A stretch of 64,000 nt of DNA from contig NC_134116.1 of NCBI RefSeq assembly GCF_040939455.1, positions 68,820,400 to 68,884,399 on the forward strand, in the 5' to 3' direction. The notes below the pieces were generated by a model, which saw only the letters and a list, made by a program, of their open reading frames with translations, searched no databases and was not told the DNA's origin. Source of the stretch: Microcebus murinus (Eukaryota; Chordata; Mammalia; Primates; Cheirogaleidae). Below, piece by piece: positions 23,504-35,149 of this stretch. Position 1 is the first letter of the stretch. Each line of letters opens with the position of its first letter. The translations under genes were made by a program, and so were the position numbers.

Positions 23504-23509
23504 TTAAGC

Positions 23510-24284
23510 AAAGTGTTGTTTGGATTTTAAAAAAGGATTTGTATTTGACTGAAGAGACTGGAAAAGCCTTCATGGAGCAAAAAGCATTTAAGGATGTAGC
23601 CCTAAAAGAATATTCAGATTAGACCTGGGTGATGGAGAAGGTGAAGTAGGCTGGGAGCATTTCAGACTAGAGGAACAACACTCTAAGCCAAGACCCAGAG
23701 ATGAGCAAGTACTGGACATACGCGTTCTGAGGACAGTCAGTAGCCCTGTTGTCTTGTGGTATAGAGAATTCATAGAAGAACGGAACTGGAAGCTATTCAG
23801 GATCATATCACCACTTCAGTTAGTGATCCTCCCCATTCTGGAGACACTCACAAAATTCCCTATCAGTGAGGGTTCACACAACCACCATTATAACTACACT
23901 TGACTTATTTACAGACACTGCCTTTCATTGGTACAAAGAAATACAGGAGTTAGAACAAATTTTTAAAAAACTACAATTAAGCTATTCTAAGTTCCAGTGT
24001 TAAATGGAGATTGTTTAATTCAAGCTTTCATCCAAGAAGGAACCATATGTAACTTTTTCAAATAATGACTTCTTTCACATTGAGAGCATTTGAATTTCAA
24101 AGTCTATGTTAAAGCCATTAACTGGAAGACAGAAAGGGAAGGAAGCCTAATGGGCACTGGGTTAAAATCATAAATCTTGTTTTTGGTCATTAAGAGGGAA
24201 ACTGTTCTCTAGGCAAATGTCAACAAAGATAAATGAGTAAATAAAGGAAATACCATTCTTGCTGGTATAATGTAAAAATTAACG
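23510..24284. other. No gene recognised
   Basis: Intergenic; 23600-23720 may be an old unnamed interspersed repeat ('ggctgggagcatttcagact', 'agccaagacccagagatgag'). Confidence 0.4.
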
Positions 24285-24430
24285 GCCTTGAGTCAGACTT
24301 GAGTTTCAAATTGGCCTCTGACACTTATCAGTAGTGTGACCTTGAGCAACTCATGCACCTTGGTTTCCACTTCTGTAAAATAAGAAGCACCATCATAATA
24401 ATAAACCTTGCTGGAGGTATATCCTATTAC
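24285..24430 (+). mobile_element. MIR SINE
   Basis: 'ttgagtcagacttgagtttcaaattggcctctgacac', 'agtagtgtgaccttgagcaactcatgcacc' and 'tttccacttctgtaaaataag' are the MIR head and core. Confidence 0.82.
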
Positions 24431-25594
24431 TATCTGCCTGTGGGAAGAGTATACATTTTCACCGCACTCTCTTGGACTTGGCCCCTGATGTGCTTTTTCC
24501 AACAGAATGTGACATTTGTCACTTACCTTTGTTATGAGAACACCACGCATCTAAGGAGCCTTCAGCCTGCATTCTAGAATGAAGAGGAGACAGGAAGCAG
24601 AGATGCAACTGACCTAAAGCCTACATAAAACATAAATGACAAATAAACTTTGTTATTGTAAGCTACCCAGATTTGGAGGTTGTTCCACTGCACTCTCCAC
24701 CTCACATATTTGTTAAGTTGGTTGAATAAAATATTTCAAGGCACTTTATAACATTCTATGCCCATCCATACCTCAAACTAGCTTCTTCTCTCACCATACG
24801 TTTATTGTTGCAAGTCAGAAATTTTAGGAACAGAACTAATGATCTGAAAGAGTAAGGAAGAATGGGAATACCCACTTTCAAAGCTGCACCTCCTCTTCCG
24901 CCCCTCTGCCACTGGCACCCAAACTCGTTGCTCCTGACCCATTAGCACTGTACCCAGTTCCTATCCCATATCCTTACCCTACTTCATAAAAAAAAAATAA
25001 TCCCTGGGGAATTTGTTAATTATGATGTGGACTCCCATAAAAATATTGAAGGAGGGAAATATCTGAAAATGATGCATATTTTTATGCTAGTGCTGGTCCT
25101 AATTTCTCTGAGAAAATGCTCAGAACGGACTGGGTCTGTTTTCCCTCCACATTTTGCTTAAATTTTTCTTGACTCCTTCATTTAGTCAGTTTTACCAGAT
25201 CTTCTTTGTTCAATCCTATTTGCACGAAAGGATTCCATGAAAAAAAGTTTAAAAGGGTAGCTTAAAAAAAAAAAGGCATTTCAATTTAAGTAGCAGTAAA
25301 CAACCCTTGACTAAACCCAATGAAGTAACCATTGAGATGACAGAGAAAAGGCCCAAGAGACGGGCACCAGGATTCACACTAAACCTGGCAGAGACGATAG
25401 CTAGGGAAGTGGGTGGGCCAATGATTGGGCCTGAAAACAAGATAATCTTTGTTCTAAAGGTCCCTTAGGACTCCCATCTCTGCAAGGTGAAGCTGAAGGA
25501 ACTCAGGTTTAGAGTTAAGTAAGTCCCCACACGTTTGAAGCGCCGCCGCCACACAACCTCTGTGCAACTTGAAGCCACTTACTTACCCAACGGA
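24431..25594. other. No gene recognised
   Basis: Nothing is assigned. A small GC-rich patch (CGCCGCCGCC) occurs at about 25541-25550. Confidence 0.45.
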
Positions 25595-25705
25595 TCAAGG
25601 TGAATCACCGCTACCTCACAGGATCACTGCAGGGGATAAACAAAATAATAAGATGAGTGGGACACTTCACAGAGCACCTGGACGATAACAGCTGCTCAAA
25701 AAACT
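25595..25705 (+). mobile_element. MIR SINE, 3' half
   Basis: 'ctacctcacaggatcactgcaggggataaac', 'aataataagatgag', 'cacagagcacctgga' and 'taacagctgctcaa' follow the 3' half of MIR. It forms the left flank of the kinase retrocopy. Confidence 0.65.
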
Positions 25706-25734
25706 CTGGCTTTTACGTTGGCTGGAGCCGAGTA

Positions 25735-25760
25735 ACAAGATGGCGGTGCGGGCGGCCTGA
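25735..25760 (+). promoter_or_regulatory. YY1-type AAGATGGCGG motif and tiny upstream frame
   Basis: CAAGATGGCGGTG near the start of the retrocopied 5' UTR fits the YY1 consensus that works just downstream of many TATA-less start sites. Its ATG (25740) also opens a 6-codon frame (M-A-V-R-A-A, stop at 25758-25760) about 340 bp before the kinase start. Because the motif lies inside the transcript, retrocopying would carry a promoter element along. Activity is inferred. Confidence 0.5.
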
Positions 25761-26100
25761 CGGGTCCCGCGTGGCGGAGCCGGTGGCTGCGGTGTCACCG
25801 CCCTGGCCCTCCGCGTTCCTTTTCCAGCCCTCGACGTAGCCAAAAACGCTAGGCGGCAGCGGCGGCCGCCCAGAAACAAGAGGCCCAGGCTAGTAACCGG
25901 GAGATCCCCTCACAGGCTGTGGCCTGGCAAAAAGAAGCCTGATCGCACGGTGGCGCCCCCGTTCCCCTTGGCTGGTTCCGGGCCGGGTAACGCCGGGACA
26001 GGCCGCGCCGCGGCTCCCGCGCCCGCCGACCCGCGGCACCGGCCTCCGTGCCGGCTCTGAGGCGTAAGGGCCCCAGCCTCCTCCGTCTTCCTCACGCGAC

Positions 26101-27123
26101 ATGGCGAGCGCCGGCGCCTCCAAGGCCGAGATCATCGGGGGAGGGAAATACAAACTGGTGCGGAAGATCGGGTCTGGCTCCTTCGGGGAGGTTTATCTGG
26201 CCATCAACCTCACCAACGGCGACGAAGTGGCGGTGAAGCTGGAATCCCAGAAGGCCAAGCATCCCCAGTTGCTGTACGAGAGCAAACTCTACACCATCCT
26301 CGAAGGCGGGGTGGGCATCCCCCACGTACACTGGTATGGTCAGGAAAAAGACAGCAACGTGCTGGTCATGGATCTTCTGGGACCCAGCCTCGAAGACCTC
26401 TTCAACTTCTGTTCGAGAAGGTTCACGATGAAAACTGTACTCATGTTAGCTGACCAGATGATCAGTAGAGTCGAGTATGTGCACACAAAGAACTTTCTAC
26501 ACAGAGACATTAAACCGGATAACTTCCTGATGGGCATCGGGCGTCACTGTAACAAGTTGTTCCTTATTGATTTTGGCTTGGCCAAAAAGTACAGAGACAA
26601 CAGGACGAGGCAACACATCCCATACAGAGAAGATAAACACCTCACTGGCACTGTCCGGTATGCTAGCATCAATGCACATCTTGGTATTGAGCAGAGTCGC
26701 CGAGATGACATGGAATCATTAGGCTATGTTTTGATGTATTTTAATAGAACCAACCTGCCATGGCAAGGACTAAAGGCTCTAACAAAGAAACAAAAATATG
26801 AAAAGATTAGTGAAAAGAAGATGTCCACGCCTGTCGAGGTTTTATGTAAGGGATTTCCTTCAGAATTTGCCATGTACTTAAACTATTGTCGTGGGCTGCG
26901 CTTTGAGGAAGTTCCGGATTACATTTATCTGAGACAGCTGTTCCGCATTCTTTTCAGGACCCTGAACCACCAATATGACTACACATTTGATTGGACAATG
27001 TTGAAACAGAAAGCCGCACAGCAGGCAACCACTACCAACGAGCAGGGCCAGCAGGGCCAGCTGGCCCACACCTCCACAAGTAAGCCACAGGAGAAAGGCA
27101 AGGGTAACCCAAAAGGTTACTAA
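26101..27123 (+). CDS. CSNK1A1L: Casein kinase I alpha-like serine/threonine kinase (retrogene)
   Basis: Intact intronless 340-residue frame. CK1 alpha kinases phosphorylate Ser/Thr, typically in acidic or pre-phosphorylated sites; the parent acts on beta-catenin in Wnt signalling and on p53-pathway proteins. Visible here: glycine loop GSGSFG (24-29), catalytic Lys46, HRDIKPDN (134-141, base Asp136), DFG (157-159) and the CK1-specific SIN (189-191) replacing APE. The basic [12 protein letters not shown] segment is intact. All catalytic residues are kept. Thr65, His77, Leu133, His180, Val185 and Val271 match CSNK1A1L as I recall it rather than CSNK1A1. The N-terminus ([12 protein letters not shown]) and the last ~30 residues have diverged most; the tail is Gln/Gly/Lys-rich and ends KGY. 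The start codon has G at -3 and +4. A lineage-specific second retrocopy is possible but synteny argues for CSNK1A1L. Confidence 0.93.
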   Translation: MASAGASKAEIIGGGKYKLVRKIGSGSFGEVYLAINLTNGDEVAVKLESQKAKHPQLLYESKLYTILEGGVGIPHVHWYGQEKDSNVLVMDLLGPSLEDLFNFCSRRFTMKTVLMLADQMISRVEYVHTKNFLHRDIKPDNFLMGIGRHCNKLFLIDFGLAKKYRDNRTRQHIPYREDKHLTGTVRYASINAHLGIEQSRRDDMESLGYVLMYFNRTNLPWQGLKALTKKQKYEKISEKKMSTPVEVLCKGFPSEFAMYLNYCRGLRFEEVPDYIYLRQLFRILFRTLNHQYDYTFDWTMLKQKAAQQATTTNEQGQQGQLAHTSTSKPQEKGKGNPKGY

Positions 27124-28868
27124 GTATGAATTGAGGAACAAAAAGGAGCAGAGCAGATGATCAGAGCAGCATCTGTTTCTCCTCACATCTAGAAATTTCA
27201 GTTCACATGTATACTCGCCAGTGGCTATGGACAACCATTTACTTGGTGTAAAAAACAAAAAAAACCTTGATCCCAGTATAAACTGACTCTGGACAGCATT
27301 AGTGTACTGTATCCCAAGTTGTAGCCACTGTAATTGTGAATATTAACTGAGGTAGTGAAACATGGTGTCTGGTCTTCTATTGCATTTTTTCAAGTGGAAA
27401 AGTTAAATAGTTGACACACACAACTTAGCGGAGAAATTTTGCATACTCCAATTTTTGGTTAAAACCTTTTATTTTGTACTAGACTGCTTTGAGATTTCAT
27501 TTCAGAAGAACGGCATGAACAGGCTTCAGCCACAGCTGTGAAGGTTGTAAATGCCCCCAATTGTGCGTTCTTAGGGTTTTTCCATTCCTGGGGTTTGCAA
27601 GTTGTTCACTTACAACATTCTTAAAATGGTTGGCTTCTTGTTTGCAAGCCAGCTGATATGGTAGCAACCAAAGTTTCCAGTATGTGAGCATGTGAAAGAC
27701 TCTGCCTTTTTACCTGTTAAGAATTAAGAAAAACATAGTGACTATTAGATTATCCTTAGGATCCCACATTAACTCCATCATGTTCTTAGTATTAATATAT
27801 ATATATATATGAACATGTACATTGCTTAGATAAATTTAATCACTGTAAACATCTATATGATCTAGGATTTTGTTCTTAATTTGAGGTGGGAGCTTTTTTG
27901 TTTACAAGTTCATTAAAAACTAGGAACTGTTACTTCTGTGAGGAAATGACACTTTTAAACAAAAAAAGTACCTTGCTGACTCACTATGAAATTCATATCT
28001 TCCTAATTTTTTGATAGACTATTTCAAGCCATTTGCTGCATAACATGCCTTTGCAAGTCAATTTAGATTTAGGGTTGTAACTTTTTTTAATGTTTTTTAT
28101 TTTAAAGTAATTTTTTTTGTCTGAAAGGTAAAGGTATTTTTTCATTTTTCTTTTTTTAATGACTTTCAGGCACAAGTTCTGCAATTATCAGAACTTGATA
28201 TGACTCCTGCCTGTTGACTTAACAGCTGAACTGACTTTGAATAAGAATGAAAGTGTTAAAGGGCTTGACTACAAAAGATTTTTGTACTTGTGAAATGGCT
28301 ATAAGCAGAGGTCCAGGATATAGTGTGAGGTTCAGCACTTGTTGAGCCTCCCTAACCCCCACCTGTTTCTCTAAGTTATCTGAGTTCATGAGCTTCCTCT
28401 CTATCTTGTTTGAAAGCTCTTTTCTTTTTCTCTGACCCAAAAGAAAGGAAAACTTATTGAGGGTAATTATTCAAATAGTGTAATTCACTCATTTATAGCT
28501 TATCAGGATAAATTAAAAGAACATTTGTCTGAAAATGCTGCCATGAGCCTATTGTATAAATGTAGGTATTTTGTAAAATGACCTTAAAATTGTACATTGA
28601 TAGTTGTTTTGTTAGATTATGTCAGGTTTCATTTGTTTGATTTTTTTTTTTTTTGCATTTTTTAAATTTGGAAACTACTTCAGCAATTATTAATTCCCTG
28701 ATTACCACATTCTTCCATTAAGGGACATATTAGTACCATAGTACTGAAGAAATCTTAATAAGCCTGAACTTTTGGGATAGGAAGCTTCTTTCTTTCTTTC
28801 TTCTTCAGCCTTGTCAGTTAAAGCATGTGTTTCTTGACTAATAAACCCTTTGATACATTTAGACAGAA
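27124..28868 (+). other. Retained CSNK1A1-type 3' UTR
   Basis: It starts with GTATGAATTGAGGAAC-like sequence right after the stop and carries many AT-rich and T-rich blocks plus an (AT)n at 27797-27812. It ends with AATAAA at 28840-28845. Minus-strand frames across it are shadows. A long conserved UTR may carry miRNA or stability sites shared with the parent mRNA, but I name none. Confidence 0.75.
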
Positions 28869-28871
28869 ATC

Positions 28872-29488
28872 TGTGGGGAGTTAGCTACACTCCCAGCAAA
28901 AAATTGGGTCCCTTAGGTAGGGGTCATCACAAAGGATAAATAATAGAAAATAGAAAATAATCAAATATAGAAATAAAAGAATACACAGAGATGAAAGTAC
29001 AGTTTTATGAAATATAGATTTATGAAAGGGGGGACTCGGGAGACCCCACAGCATTCCCGTAAGCTGTGAGGCCACGAGTGAAGTTTCATATCTGTATTTA
29101 TAGGTACAGTGATCAGTTGCCAGGGGTAACAGATTTACGAAATAACTGGTATTTTATTTTAGGTTAAAAATCTTCCAAAAGGCTTCTGTAGATCCCTTAA
29201 TTAACTCTACTCTCATTATCTACATGAGCAAACAGTTACAAAATCTTTCAAAGACAAACTTCTAAGTTCTAAGATAAAGCTATCCCTTAGCAGAAAGCTT
29301 AAACAAAGATATAGTGGCTCCATATTTCTTTATCTAGTTATTGTGGATGGAGACAGGTAGTCAGGAGTCTAGCAGGACTGTCACTTGGGCTAATTGCTTT
29401 TAGCCCCAGATGTCTGTCGGGAGGGCACTCCTTGATCAGCTCTCATCCTGTGGCTCCATGCAAACAGGCTTTGTCATTCAAAGCAGGC
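28872..29488 (-). mobile_element. Probable solo retroviral LTR, reverse orientation
   Basis: Plus-strand ends are TGTGGGGAGTTAGC and AAAGCAGGCA, giving TG...CA borders on the reverse reading. On the minus strand there is a TATA-like box (TATAAATA at 29095-29102), followed by a C-rich 'gtctcccgagtcccccc' block as in R regions. It ends with CTCCCCACA. No internal genes are attached. It lies directly against the 3' end of the kinase retrocopy and is followed by a 19-base A run. A clean target duplication is not visible. Family unassigned. Confidence 0.55.
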
Positions 29489-29507
29489 AAAAAAAAAAAA
29501 AAAAAAT
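29489..29507 (+). repeat. A19 run right after the LTR
   Basis: Nineteen A bases. This may be the displaced poly-A tail of the kinase retrocopy, split off when the LTR inserted at the end of its 3' UTR, or simply a local expansion. Confidence 0.9.
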
Positions 29508-29509
29508 CC

Positions 29510-31612
29510 GGCAGGTTTGAGACTGCAGCCTCACCTTGGAAAGCAGCTGCCACGGACCTTTGAGATGCCCTCCTGAAGCAAGCAGCTTTTGATATGTGAA
29601 CTAACCCATTCACATATTCCTTCAGTGCAAAGCCTTGCAGAATTCCTGAAATCATTTCTGTCTCTATATTATAGGGGGCACCTCCATAAAGCAATATTTC
29701 TATGGAGCAACATCAATCAGTCTCATAAAGCTATTTTTGATTATAGTTTGCATGAAAGAAAAGTGTTTAGTTTTGGTAATAACTTTTCCAAGTTCAGTCC
29801 AAGCTGAACTCCCTCCAGCAAGGTATTTTTCAGTGCTTTTATTTCCTATGCACTTAGACTGTGCACTTATTCTGAAATATTTTTGTATTCTTCCCATTTG
29901 ACAAGATTGTGGGGTAGCTGGTCTGTAACTAAGTTGCAGGTTTAAAACTACCATTAGCTTTGTAAATCAAAATATAGATGTTTTTGTCCTGGTATATCAT
30001 CACTCCATCTGCTACTGGAGCTGGAATCCCATTGATCTTCTAGATCATGTTCATTGTCTTTACAGTTCACAAAAGAATAATGTGAAATTCAGTGAATTCT
30101 GTTACTAATCCTATCAGATGAATCTCATTTCACCAAAATTAAATTATGTTTTTCCACTGAAATGATGATACAAGTTAAAGACCCATCACTCTGAAATTCG
30201 AAGACCTCCCCACTTAAGGCTCCATCAGTGCCTTACTCAGCTAAACTCTCGGCCACTGTTCTTCACTTCATTCACTCATTGGGGGGTGCAGTTTTTTTAA
30301 TATTTGGAGATGGCCATTCCGACTACTATTAAATGTCTCTGTTTGGGGAAGGTATAACAAGAAAATAAAAAAATCTATGTGAAGTGAGAGACTGATTATC
30401 TTCTCCCAGATGAATGTGCTTATGCTCTTATGGCTACAAACAAATATTTGGAGGTTTGCTTTTACTATGATTTTCCATCAACAAATATATTTTTTAAGAT
30501 ATTTTCTATCTCTACTAATCCTTGCAATACTGATGAATGTTTCAAGTAGAGCATACTGTAATAATCATAAGCTGAATTCCATTACAATAAAAAATCAAGC
30601 AAAAGGATTTTTTTTTTAATTCTCCTTGGCTTCTTTGTGATTAACCTTCTTCCATTGGGAATATTTGATAGAGTAACAGATGGGACTATGATCTACCACA
30701 TAAAGACAAAAGACAGTAAAACATTTTATGTTTCAAAGCTAACAATTTTAAAAAAAAAAGTACTCATTTACATGTAGAAACGTTTTTTCCTTAATATAAT
30801 TATGGCTTCTCATTGGTCACACACATAAAAAATAGCCCACATCTGAAATATGTAGAAATAAAATCACACATTTTCCAAATAAAGTCACATCATCACTTCT
30901 GTATTTCTCTGGCCTCCAACTTTGAAATCCCTAGGAACTCCAAAGAGAGAAAGAAAAAAAGAGCCCCCACCCATCAAGAGGTCATATTGAGTGATTCCAA
31001 GGAACAGTAGAAAATCTCTACTAAGTTCAAGTTTTTAACTGCCAAGTTTTAACTCCTGGCTGCAGTTCCCAACATATGACATAATTTAGAAACTTAGTTT
31101 AGGCACAGGAGAATCACAGGACTTAAAGCACTTGTGTCCTTCAACGTGTAAAATATTAATGGAAAATCCATGCAAGTCATAAATTATAAAGAAACTAAAA
31201 GGAAAATAAGAAATTTGCCAAATGGCAGCTATAGCTTTTTAAACCAAAAGGGAAAAAGAAGGACTGATAGTTATTCTATTAATGTCTAAGTCCAGTGGAA
31301 CCTTCCTGGGTCCTTCACACCCTTTCCATTCTTCAGCCATTGACTAGCATCCGTAATTCTTGAGGGCCACGCTGAGCCCTGTTGGGAGGATGGAACAGCC
31401 AAGGATGGTGCTACCTTTCCAGTCGGAGATGATTACAGAACTTAGAAATACACATTTTTCACCCCAACCCAGCAGTACCAGTACCACCACCCACAACACT
31501 TGCACATATATAGACTTGCTCATAGATACTCTGCAAAAAACTTCCAAGGTCTTCCCACTGTATTTCTTTGAACCCACTCATTGATCTGTGGTCTAAAATT
31601 TTTCCCTATCAA
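29510..31612. other. No gene recognised
   Basis: Intergenic DNA. Short frames on both strands (72-84 codons) show no known domain. Old repeats are likely but not nameable by eye. Confidence 0.45.
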
Positions 31613-32245
31613 TGGAAAAGAGCCCAAAATAATAAATAATTTAAAGAGATTTATTCTGAGCCGAATATGTGTAATCCCATAGACCCACTCCCAAGAAGCA
31701 TTGAACAAGTTATCTCGCTGTGGGTGGGTTATAGTTTGGCTTTATGCATTTCAGGGAAACAAGAATTACACATAAACTCATAAATCAATACATGGAAAGT
31801 CTGCATTGGTTTGGCCCAAAAAGACAGGACATCTTAAAGTAGGAAATGACAGGTTATAGGTGGGTTTAAAGATTCTTTGATTTGTAACTGGTTAAAGAAA
31901 TGAAGGTTTGCTTAAAGGCTTGGAATGTTTTAAGTTAAGATGAGGACATCTGTTAATCAGAGACAAGCCACCAGACACATACCAGACTTATACCCAGACT
32001 CAAGTGATCTATTAAGTAAATTGCTGACCTGAGGTGTGGTTTAAGCTTTGGCATCTGTAGTCTTAGGCCTGTTAGTGAGTAATATGGATATCTTCAAGAA
32101 GGGAAAGGAGCATGAGGAGGCATGTCTCACCTCCTTTCTCATGTGGCCATGAGCAACTCAGCTTTAGGGTATTTCTGGAGTCCCCTTAGCGAAGAGGGAT
32201 CCATTAAGTCATCTGTGGGGGTAGGGCCTTAAGATTTTATTTTAG
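31613..32245. repeat. Ancient LTR-like interspersed repeat
   Basis: 'agagcccaaaataataaataatttaaagagatttattctgagcc', 'ttatagtttggctttatgcatttcagg', 'attggtttggcccaaaaagacaggaca' and 'ggttataggtgggtttaaagattctttgattt' match a common mammalian LTR pattern I recall in this orientation. I do not assign the family or strand. Confidence 0.45.
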
Positions 32246-32554
32246 TTCACAACTCCAAAATTCTAGCTGACAGTATTTTTTACCTGTAAGTCTCATCTTT
32301 ACATTTGGAATCCACTTGGTCAATCTCAATTATCCCTGTTACAAAAAGAGAACAGTGATACAACACAGAAAACTTTGCCAAATCATACAAAATTATTTTC
32401 ATCCGTTCATACCGATGTTTAGCCTTAGACATGTTCTGATATATAAGCACCCATATGGGCATGGCTGTTGCTCTCTATGCTCAGGGTAATAGTTCCAGAA
32501 CGAAATCATAGACAAAATAGGACACAGTCATGTTTCAGTACAGGTCATTCACAT

Positions 32555-32765
32555 CTTCATTTATCCATTCATTCATTCATTGATTAAGTACATACTACGT
32601 GCCAGATATTGTTCTAGTTGCTTGGGCTGTATAAGTGAACAAAATAGGTGAAAATCCTTACTGTCATGGAATTTGTATTCTAGTGGGGGCAAATAATAAC
32701 TGAATGAAATAAGTAAATTACTCAGAAGACAATTGCTATGAAGAAAAATAACACAGTGGAGGTAA
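32555..32765. repeat. Ancient mammalian interspersed repeat
   Basis: 'catactacgtgccagatattgttctag', 'gaacaaaataggtgaaaatcc' and 'catggaatttgtattctagtggggg' are the familiar words of an old dispersed repeat. It is preceded by a short (ATTC)n run at 32565-32580. Confidence 0.5.
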
Positions 32766-32904
32766 TAAGGAGTGTCACACACAGCTACAAATATAAACGT
32801 GGCAGTCAGGAAATCCCTCAGTAGAAAATGCCATTTGAGAAGCTTCCAGAGGGCTGAGCATATGCAGGTTCCTAGAGGGTGGCACTCCCAAGGAGGGCAT
32901 GGAA

Positions 32905-33650
32905 GCTCCATGCCTGTATGGAGCACCCTTGACATGAGTGACTCCATCTGAGGACAAGACTCCATTCTCAAAAGCCTCATGCCAACAGGGACCAGATGTT
33001 TACAAACTGCACCCAATCAGAAAAGGGGGTAATAACCCTTTACTATCAGTCCCCACTGACGACTCAAGGGCCATAAAGAGAACAGGACTTTTCTAGACAG
33101 GTGCAGCCATTTCTGTAGCAACTATCCTGCTGTCACTCATAAACAACCAGTACTTGCCACCAAAGGCTCCTTCTAAACCAAGAACTCTTCCTTGCAAGAC
33201 ACTGGCAGCTCCTCGAACAACCAGCCGGGTCAGCCCAGGGGGTGTTCCTTGTCCACATCACTCTCCTTGGACTGGTTCATTAACCCCTTTTCCTATCCCC
33301 TTTTTCTGTTCTTGTTAAATGTTACTTTGCTTAATGTGGAAATGTTTTAATCTATAACATTATTACATTGATTAAGTGTACTACTTTGTATGATTTGTAA
33401 TATCGACTGACTCGTGGAGTGGCTTGAGCCAGTGTGTCTGCAGCGCTATAGACTGAATGGGCAGCACTATGGAGAATTGCCTCTTTGGGAACTCCACAGA
33501 GCTTGTGGCTTTTATGATTGAAACACCATCAATAAAAGTCTGACCTTGTGGAAAGACACAAATATGCACAGACCTGTTTATATCTGGCCTTGGGCCATTC
33601 ATGACAAATACCCCTTTCCTGGCCCTATGCATCTCTTATCCATATCCTTT
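32905..33650 (+). repeat. LTR-like sequence, possibly ERV1-type
   Basis: 'catgagtgactccatctgagg', a C-rich middle, then AATAAA at about 33532 followed by 'agtctgacc' have the layout of a retroviral LTR (U3, R, U5). The 83-codon minus frame here is incidental. No TG/CA ends or flanking duplication could be fixed. Confidence 0.38.
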
Positions 33651-33654
33651 ATGA

Positions 33655-34554
33655 AAAAGTGGTTTGCGTCTCTTTGGGTATACCTGCTATAATTTCTGTA
33701 CCCCATTATCATACAATTAATGGTTATTGTGAAATCCCAAAGTTTTTCTTAACCTAAGTAGAAACAATGGTGCCATCTACATCTAAAGATACTGGAAAAG
33801 ATAAACTGACACATTACAGAGCTTTCTGATCCCTGTTAAGGAGAAATCAACTCCATGGAACTGGTTTTGGTGCTGTGACTCATATAGGGCCAGGCCCTGC
33901 CTTCACATCCCTATTTACCCCTCCCAGAGCTCTGTCTTTGGGTCTGTAATAAGAGTGCTCATTTCTGTCACTTTGAGAGGCATGCACACTAGGTGTGGTA
34001 AGTGTAGTCGTGAACTCTACTCGTCTGGGGCAAAGTGCTGGTGCATGACAGTGAGTGCACCGTCACCCACCCCAGTTATCACTGTGAATAAGAAGCATCC
34101 CTCTTTTAAGATGACTGACCACCAGGATCCACAAATAACCCATCTTTGCTGCTACCTTCCAATGGATTGTTCAACTGGTTGCACAGGCACAACTCCAACA
34201 AGAATCCCTGAGAAACTATTTCTGAAACCCTGTGTCTCCCACTCAGGTTTATGACTGCCTCCTAGTTGTTCAACGACAACTGATAACTTAGCAGTATAAG
34301 CATATTGAATTTTATCTGAGCCCTGTGCTCCTGGAAAGCAGCCATGTGGAAATTCCATACCCCTTTATGGGAGAGCACTCTGTGCTTGCAGATCAGACTC
34401 ACCACCACTCTTCATCATGACTCCCTCGTTCACTTACCTCTGTAAAGCTCCAGGCTCCTTCCTCTTCTTTGAGATGTTGCTCATTAATGAACTTATCCCT
34501 GTTGCAATAGACTTGAATAAAAGCTCCTTTAAAAAATGCCTTTTGAGCACAGTC
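33655..34554. other. No gene recognised
   Basis: A 99-codon forward frame (33955-34254) has clustered Cys residues but no recognisable family. No gene structure is seen. Confidence 0.4.
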
Positions 34555-35145
34555 ACAGAGTTGAGGGAGCATTTCAGCAAGGACAAAGGCTCTAAAGCAG
34601 GAACACACTGGGAATATTTGAGAAATGGCAAGAGGACCAGCAAGGCTAAAGAATGGAAAGTAGGAGATGAGATCAGAGATGAAGGAGAGGACGCTTGGAT
34701 TTTATAGTGAATGAGATGAACAACTAGTACAGGATTTCCAGGACAAGAGTAGCATGACTTGCCAGGTTTGATAGAATAACCGACTAATATATGGAAAACA
34801 GATGGGAAGGTGGGAAAGTTGGAAGCAGAAAGTCTGTCTGGTCTCTACCACAATCGTCTAGGTATGCAGATGCTCATGGAATGATAAGAAGCTGTTAAAT
34901 TCTGGGTATATTTGAAAGGTAAAGCTAATAGAATTTTTTAAAATATGTGGCAAAAAGAAAGTGAGACATCTAAGATGACTTCCTGATGTTTGGGCTCAGT
35001 AAATAAGAGAAGGAAGTTACCATAAAGTGAGATGGGGGAAGACCTTGGCAGGGGCTGTTTTGGACAAGACACAATGAGGAGTTCAGTTTTACACATATTA
35101 AGTTTCAGATGCTTACGAGATGTAGATGCCTTAAAGAGGGATTGG
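34555..35145 (+). repeat. Ancient interspersed repeat, decayed
   Basis: 'gggagcatttcagcaaggacaaaggctctaaagcagg', 'gagtagcatgacttgcc', 'agatgacttcctgatgtttgggctc' and 'gaggagttcagttttacacatattaagtttcagatgc' match in order a widely dispersed old mammalian repeat. The same family is seen at 55190-55800. Confidence 0.5.
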
Positions 35146-35149
35146 GGGC

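Larger units (their letters stand above)
25715..28868 (+). mobile_element. Processed retrocopy of a CSNK1A1 transcript
   Basis: Contiguous, intronless casein kinase I alpha sequence: a GC-rich 5' UTR of about 385 bp, an intact reading frame, and a 1.7-kb 3' UTR ending with AATAAA (28840-28845), about 23 bp before the end. UTR landmarks such as 'GCGGCGGCCGCCCAGAAACA' and 'AGATGATCAGAGCAGCATCT' agree with the parent transcript as I remember it. The left edge sits in MIR sequence. I found no convincing target-site duplication, and an LTR occupies the right edge, so the boundaries are approximate. Confidence 0.85.

Noticed and set aside
25715..26100. GC-rich block upstream of the kinase as an independent CpG-island gene
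   Set aside because: Its sequence fits the copied CSNK1A1 5' UTR and ends directly at the kinase start, so it is part of the retrocopy.
32573..33016. 147-codon minus frame
   Set aside because: It spans an old repeat and LTR-like sequence and has no recognisable domain.
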